Origin: Oscillospiraceae bacterium | Lineage (GTDB): Bacteria > Bacillota_A > Clostridia > Oscillospirales > Oscillospiraceae | Length of the DNA stretch: 9,963 nt | NCBI GenBank assembly: GCA_017537045.1 | Contig: JAFYLN010000034.1 | Location: forward strand, 1 to 9,963 | Reading direction: 5' to 3' | Part shown: in pieces, positions 7,003-9,963 of the stretch | Layout: every line of letters begins with the position of its first letter | How positions within the stretch are numbered: the first letter of the stretch is position 1 | Program-made: the position numbers and the translations under genes | Notes under the pieces: generated by a model | The model's database searches: none | Seen by the model: the letters and a program-made list of their open reading frames with translations, nothing else | Told to the model about the DNA's origin: nothing

Positions 7003-7034
7003 AATACCCACTCCTTTGTCAAATTGGAATTGGC

Positions 7035-7217
7035 TTAATCCTTTTTCAAGCCGAAAAAGCCAAGTGCTGCCCCAACAAGCATTGTGGCAATACCGATATA
7101 CTGAGGTGTCAGCATATAATTTGCTTGAACATCCATATCCGCAAAACCTAATGTGCCAATGGAATACATAATGGCACCGCCAATAAATAACAAACCACCC
7201 AAAATAACATTCTTCAT
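7035..7217 (-). CDS. Small two-span membrane protein, function unknown
   Basis: A 60-residue protein I do not recognise. Two hydrophobic segments are visible, about residues 4-22 (VILGGLLFIGGAIMYSIGT) and 40-56 (YIGIATMLVGAALGFFG), joined by a short polar loop with two aspartates (FADMDVQANY). The tail is KKD, so both ends are probably cytoplasmic. The ATG at 7217 has AAAGGAG 9 nt upstream. A longer in-frame start exists (TTG 7244), but it would begin upstream of the SD and overlap the yigZ stop. The gene is 23 nt after yigZ and 32 nt before dgt, in the same direction. Its hairpin-like 3' end (CTTTTTC/GAAAAAG) has no U-tract. Confidence 0.75.
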   Translation of the reverse strand: MKNVILGGLLFIGGAIMYSIGTLGFADMDVQANYMLTPQYIGIATMLVGAALGFFGLKKD

Positions 7218-7240
7218 AAAATCACACTCCTTTTTCTTTC

Positions 7241-7870
7241 TCAAATAGGAAATGCCCGGTATTCTTTACCCGTTTCCATGCCTTCTACGGTTGCCGCGGT
7301 CATATCGGTCAGCCTGTCGAGAAAGGCTTCCGCCTGATTTTCCGGGAACAGCAGTTCCAGTTCCACCTCTGCACCGAACTGGGTATCGCGGATGATGCCG
7401 CCGAAAGCGGCAACTTCCAGTTTGACCCGCTCGTAATATGTATAGGGACAGGGCACATACAGCACCGTCCAGACCCGTTTCATGGACTTTCCAGCCGCAT
7501 CCACCGCGATCTTCGCGCCCTTGGTGTAAGCCCGTACAAGGCCGCCTGCGCCCAGCAGGATGCCGCCGAAATAGCGGGTCACCACGCAGACGCAGTTATA
7601 CAATCCTTCCCGCTGCAGCACCTGCAGCATGGGCATGCCGGCGGTGCCGCCTGGTTCTCCATCGTCGGAAAACCGCACGGCGCCATCCCGGATGATGTAG
7701 GCCCAGCAGTTATGGGTGGCATCATAATGCTGCTTCTTCATGGCCTGAATTTTTTCCAGTGCCGCTTCTTCCGTATCCACCGGCCAGAGTCTGCCGATGA
7801 AGCGGGATTTCTTCTCTATAAATTCATCCTCGCCGAAGTCGGTCGGCACCAGATACTCGTCCAAAATCAC
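7241..7870 (-). CDS. yigZ: YigZ/IMPACT (UPF0029) family protein
   Basis: A 209-residue member of the YigZ family, related to the N-terminal domain of eukaryotic IMPACT; the biochemical role in bacteria is not settled. Family motifs are KKSRFIG (20-26), DATHNCWAYI (50-59), FSDDGEPGGTAGMP (67-80) and VTRYFGGILLGAGGLVRAY (97-115), with a ferredoxin-like C-terminal domain (LELLFPENQAEAFLDRL). The GTG at 7870 overlaps the hflX stop as GTGA, but the SD AAGGA is only about 3 nt away. A TTG at 7864 has better spacing (9 nt) and would shorten the protein by two residues. A role in translation or ribosome handling would fit the hflX neighbour, but that is inference. Confidence 0.92.
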   Translation of the reverse strand: MILDEYLVPTDFGEDEFIEKKSRFIGRLWPVDTEEAALEKIQAMKKQHYDATHNCWAYIIRDGAVRFSDDGEPGGTAGMPMLQVLQREGLYNCVCVVTRYFGGILLGAGGLVRAYTKGAKIAVDAAGKSMKRVWTVLYVPCPYTYYERVKLEVAAFGGIIRDTQFGAEVELELLFPENQAEAFLDRLTDMTAATVEGMETGKEYRAFPI

Positions 7871-9135
7871 ACTTCCTTCATGACGTACTCCCGCAGTCTG
7901 CCGTAGAAAATATCGTCCAGAATCGTTTCGATTTCAATGCCGTCAGCGGTGTATTCCGTATTTTTCACCTGTGCATTGTTATGGAGTGTCTCCACCATGC
8001 CTCCCATGGAGTACGGCAGGCGTAGCACCACATGATGGCGCACCTGACCCAGCGCACGTTCAATGGCGCAGAGCAAATTCTCCATACCTTTGCCCTGCTT
8101 GGCGGACATGGCAACCACATCATCACCTGTGGGAATCTCTTCCCGGCTGACAAGGTCTGCCTTGTTATAGCACCGCAGCACCGGTACACCGGGCTTGGCC
8201 AGCTTGGTGATGAGTTTTTCCACCACCTCGATGTGCTCATCCTTATTTTCGTCGGATGCATCGATCACGTGCAGCAGCAGGTCCGCGTATTCCAGTTCTT
8301 CCAGCGTGGCCCGGAAAGCATCCACCAGATGGTGGGGAAGCTTTGCGATAAAGCCGACGGTGTCCGAGAGGATGACCTCCAGATTGTCGGACACTTTCAG
8401 CTGGCGTGAGGTGGTATCGAGGGTGTCAAAAAGCCGGTTGTTGGCTGGGATGCCCGCACCGGTCAACTGGTTCAGCAGGGTGGATTTACCTGCGTTGGTG
8501 TAGCCGACGATGGCAACAACGGGAACAGAATTTTTCATCCGGCGCTCGCGCTGGACGGAGCGAACCTTCCGCACCTGTTCCAGCTCGGTCTGCAGCCGGT
8601 CGATCCGCTCGCGGATATGGCGGCGGTCGGATTCCAGCTTGGTTTCACCGGGACCCCGGGTACCGATGCCGCCGCCCTGACGGCTCAGGCTCAGACCCAT
8701 ACCGGACAGGCGGGGCAGCAGGTACTTGTACTGCGCCAGTTCCACCTGCAATCTGCCCTCCTTGGTTTTGGCACGCTGGGCAAAAATATCAAGAATCAGG
8801 GCGCTGCGGTCAAGGACGGTAACACCGATGATCTCCTCCAGCGCACGGATATTACCGGGGGATAGTTCATTATCAAAGACAACCATGGTGGATTGGGTAA
8901 ATTCCACCAGCATTCTGACCTCCTGTGCCTTGCCCTCGCCGATGAAGGAATGGGAATCAGGGGTGTGGCGGTTCTGCAAAATTTTACCGGTGCAGAAGCC
9001 TCCGGCGGTTTCCAGCAGTGCTTCCAGCTCTTCCAGCGTTTCATCCGTGGCAGTCTGTTCTTTTGTAAAGCAATCGGCGTTCAGGCCAACCAGCACTGCC
9101 CGCTCCTGCACATGTTCTTCAAAATTCATTTCCAT
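7867..9135 (-). CDS. hflX: Ribosome-associated GTPase HflX
   Basis: A 422-residue Obg-HflX GTPase. HflX binds the 50S subunit and in E. coli and other bacteria splits stalled or hibernating ribosomes under stress. The N-terminal HflX domain shows RHTPDSHSFIGEGKAQEV (56-73) and FDNELSPGNIRALE (87-100). The conserved glycine-rich segment GGGIGTRGPGETKLESDRR is at 154-172 and is followed by a coiled-coil linker (to about 200). The G domain has G1 GYTNAGKST (211-219), a switch region FDTLDTTSR (236-244), G3 DTVGF (258-262), G4 NKAD (324-327) and G5 SAK (344-346). ATG 9135 is 10 nt after the upstream gene. The nearest SD (AAGGAA) is 13 nt away, so ATG 9129 or coupling to the upstream gene is possible. 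Confidence 0.97.
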   Translation of the reverse strand: MEMNFEEHVQERAVLVGLNADCFTKEQTATDETLEELEALLETAGGFCTGKILQNRHTPDSHSFIGEGKAQEVRMLVEFTQSTMVVFDNELSPGNIRALEEIIGVTVLDRSALILDIFAQRAKTKEGRLQVELAQYKYLLPRLSGMGLSLSRQGGGIGTRGPGETKLESDRRHIRERIDRLQTELEQVRKVRSVQRERRMKNSVPVVAIVGYTNAGKSTLLNQLTGAGIPANNRLFDTLDTTSRQLKVSDNLEVILSDTVGFIAKLPHHLVDAFRATLEELEYADLLLHVIDASDENKDEHIEVVEKLITKLAKPGVPVLRCYNKADLVSREEIPTGDDVVAMSAKQGKGMENLLCAIERALGQVRHHVVLRLPYSMGGMVETLHNNAQVKNTEYTADGIEIETILDDIFYGRLREYVMKEV

Positions 9136-9145
9136 AATTTCACGC

Positions 9146-9649
9146 TTATTCCTTATTCTGTCTTGCCGTCAGCGGCAGGCGTTCCAATGTCATCCGGTCG
9201 GTATCATAGGCATATTCGTAGCCATTGGTTCCGCAATACCGGATAAAAAGCCCATATTCCCGGTCGGCATTGCCTTCCAGATTCACTTTCCACAGTTCCA
9301 GCTTGCCGCCAAAGGTATATTCCAGCACTGCATCAGGCTGCCGCGCGGGCACTTCCCCCAGCCGGCCACGGCCTGCGTTGATAATCGCATTGTATACAAA
9401 ATAAATATTCTCCCGGGAAAGCGCAAAGCTTTCCTCCGCTGTTGTGACGGTGACACCGCCTTTGCGGTAATTGACGTTGGTAGTCTGAGAAAAATCGCCC
9501 GCGAAGGTACGGAAACTGCTGTAATACATATATCCGCCCACAAACAACGCAATAGTAAACACCATGGCTGCAACAGCCAGTGTGGTCACGCTGAACAGCT
9601 TCCATTCTTTTTTCGGTTTATTCTCTTTTACAGCAACCTCTTCATACAT
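9146..9649 (-). CDS. Single-span membrane-anchored protein, function unknown
   Basis: A 167-residue protein I do not recognise. Its N-terminus is charged and cytoplasmic (VKENKPKKEWK, 7-17). It is followed by one hydrophobic segment at about 18-40 (LFSVTTLAVAAMVFTIALFV) with no signal-peptidase-like site, then a mostly polar domain of about 125 residues, likely outside the membrane. That domain contains several short beta-like stretches (GGVTVTTAEESFAL, AVLEYTFGGKLELWKV, YGLFIRYCG). ATG 9649 was chosen because AAAGGAG stands 8 nt upstream; upstream in-frame codons reach 9754 but would run across the putative promoter. It is the first gene of the run and ends 10 nt before hflX, so its stop region holds the likely hflX SD. 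Confidence 0.8.
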   Translation of the reverse strand: MYEEVAVKENKPKKEWKLFSVTTLAVAAMVFTIALFVGGYMYYSSFRTFAGDFSQTTNVNYRKGGVTVTTAEESFALSRENIYFVYNAIINAGRGRLGEVPARQPDAVLEYTFGGKLELWKVNLEGNADREYGLFIRYCGTNGYEYAYDTDRMTLERLPLTARQNKE

Positions 9650-9712
9650 TGCAACTACTCCTTTCATCACAGCCAGCAGTCCAAATCTATCTGGCAACAC
9701 CTCATTGATTTT

Positions 9713-9742
9713 AGTATACCACATTCTGTCCCCTCTGTACAA
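9713..9742 (-). promoter_or_regulatory. Putative promoter of the long operon
   Basis: Minus strand: TTGTAC (9742-9737), an 18-nt spacer, then TATACT (9718-9713) preceded by TG (TGGTATACT). The -10 is good and extended; the -35 is weak. It lies between the rpmE terminator and the first gene of the run, giving a leader of about 57 nt to the ATG at 9649. Position and motif agree, so it is the best candidate for the start of the transcription unit. Confidence 0.6.
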
Positions 9743-9762
9743 GAAGCCTACCAAAAATATAC

Positions 9763-9798
9763 AAAAAAATTCCGCACCACGCTGTCGTGGTGCGGAAT
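9763..9798 (-). terminator. rpmE: Rho-independent terminator of rpmE
   Basis: On the minus strand a perfect 12-bp inverted repeat (ATTCCGCACCAC / GTGGTGCGGAAT, 9798-9787 and 9780-9769) encloses a 6-nt loop and is followed at once by seven T (9769-9763). It begins 9 nt after the rpmE stop codon. It separates rpmE from the downstream operon. Confidence 0.95.
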
Positions 9799-9806
9799 AG
9801 TCGTGC

Positions 9807-9963
9807 TTACTTCAGGCCGAAGCGCTTGTTGAAGCGATCAACACGTCCACCGGTGTCAACCAGCTTCTGCTTGCCGGTATAGAAAGGGTGGCACTTGGAG
9901 CAGATCTCGACACGGATCTCCTTCTTGGTGGAGCCGGTGGTAAAGACGTTACCGCAGTTGCAA
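9807..9963 (-). CDS. rpmE: 50S ribosomal protein bL31, N-terminus outside window
   Basis: The last 51 codons plus stop of bL31, a zinc-binding protein of the large subunit at the central protuberance. Visible are CNCGNVF at the window edge, [21 protein letters not shown] (residues about 10-30 of the visible part) and the highly conserved C-terminus [11 protein letters not shown]. The cysteines (C-x-C, then C-x-x-C) mark the zinc-containing (C+) type. About 15 N-terminal residues lie beyond the right edge. It has its own terminator and is likely transcribed apart from the genes to its left. Confidence 0.97.
   Translation of the reverse strand, partial: CNCGNVFTTGSTKKEIRVEICSKCHPFYTGKQKLVDTGGRVDRFNKRFGLK

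Noticed and set aside
7003..7011. GTG start for dgt at 7011
   Set aside because: The GTG overlaps the last base of the AAAGGAG SD. The ATG at 7002 is spaced 8 nt from it and is the better start.
7012..7021. TTGACA-like -35 just before dgt
   Set aside because: The hexamer overlaps the SD and no -10 follows at 16-18 nt before the start codon. It is coincidental.
7041..7059. Hairpin CTTTTTC/GAAAAAG at the end of the small membrane protein gene
   Set aside because: The 7-bp stem is mostly A-T, lies inside codons and has no following U-tract, so it is not a credible terminator.
9146..9754. Longer version of the first operon gene, starting at 9754
   Set aside because: It would cover the putative -10 at 9713-9718 and the leader. 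ATG 9649 has a strong SD at proper spacing, and the extra 35 residues look non-coding.
8726..9832. Open frame of 368 codons on the plus strand
   Set aside because: It crosses hflX, the 167-residue gene, the promoter and the rpmE terminator, and its product is a low-complexity Ser-rich sequence. There is no sign of a real gene.
1..9963. Mobile elements, CRISPR arrays, tRNA or rRNA genes, riboswitches
   Set aside because: No transposase or integrase motif, regular direct repeats, cloverleaf or conserved riboswitch core was seen on either strand. By-eye reading could miss a diverged small RNA.

Overview
The window is a compact, gene-dense stretch of a bacterial chromosome in which every supported gene lies on the minus strand. 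Several features point to the Bacillota, probably class Clostridia and perhaps an Oscillospiraceae-type gut anaerobe: an IspH domain fused in frame to ribosomal protein S1, dnaG followed directly by sigma-70 genes, strong AAAGGAG-type Shine-Dalgarno sites, and a moderately GC-rich coding style. The genus cannot be decided from the sequence alone. No tRNA, rRNA, mobile element, CRISPR array or long repeat was seen, and no gene-free stretch exceeds about 160 bases.

Layout in the direction of transcription (high to low coordinates). The 3' part of rpmE (bL31) ends in a strong intrinsic terminator. A putative promoter at about 9713-9742 then starts a long co-directional run. It opens with a 167-residue single-span membrane protein of unknown function, hflX (ribosome-associated GTPase), a YigZ/IMPACT-family protein and a 60-residue membrane protein. 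It continues with dgt (dNTP triphosphohydrolase), dnaG (primase), a short sigma-70 factor, a second and strongly diverged sigma-70 homologue, and a GNAT acetyltransferase. It ends with cmk (CMP kinase) and the ispH-rpsA fusion, which runs off the left edge. Gaps are 43 nt or less, and four junctions overlap (hflX/yigZ, dnaG/sigma, sigma/sigma-like, cmk/ispH), so translational coupling is likely. A consensus extended -10 sits just before dnaG and may add a second promoter.

The genes cover core information processing and nucleotide supply: primase, sigma factor, dNTPase, CMP kinase, S1 and HflX. This resembles the classic dnaG-rpoD macromolecular synthesis locus joined to a cmk-ispH-rpsA block. 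The most unusual part is the sigma pair. The first gene has intact promoter-reading regions but no region 1.1. The second keeps the core-RNAP-binding signature of region 2.2 while losing the residues that normally melt and read the -10 and contact the -35, and it carries an extra N-terminal domain and an acidic linker. The second point of interest is the ispH-rpsA fusion, which contains a very AT-rich patch with a promoter-like sequence and an in-frame Shine-Dalgarno plus ATG at the S1 boundary. S1 could therefore also be made separately from IspH.
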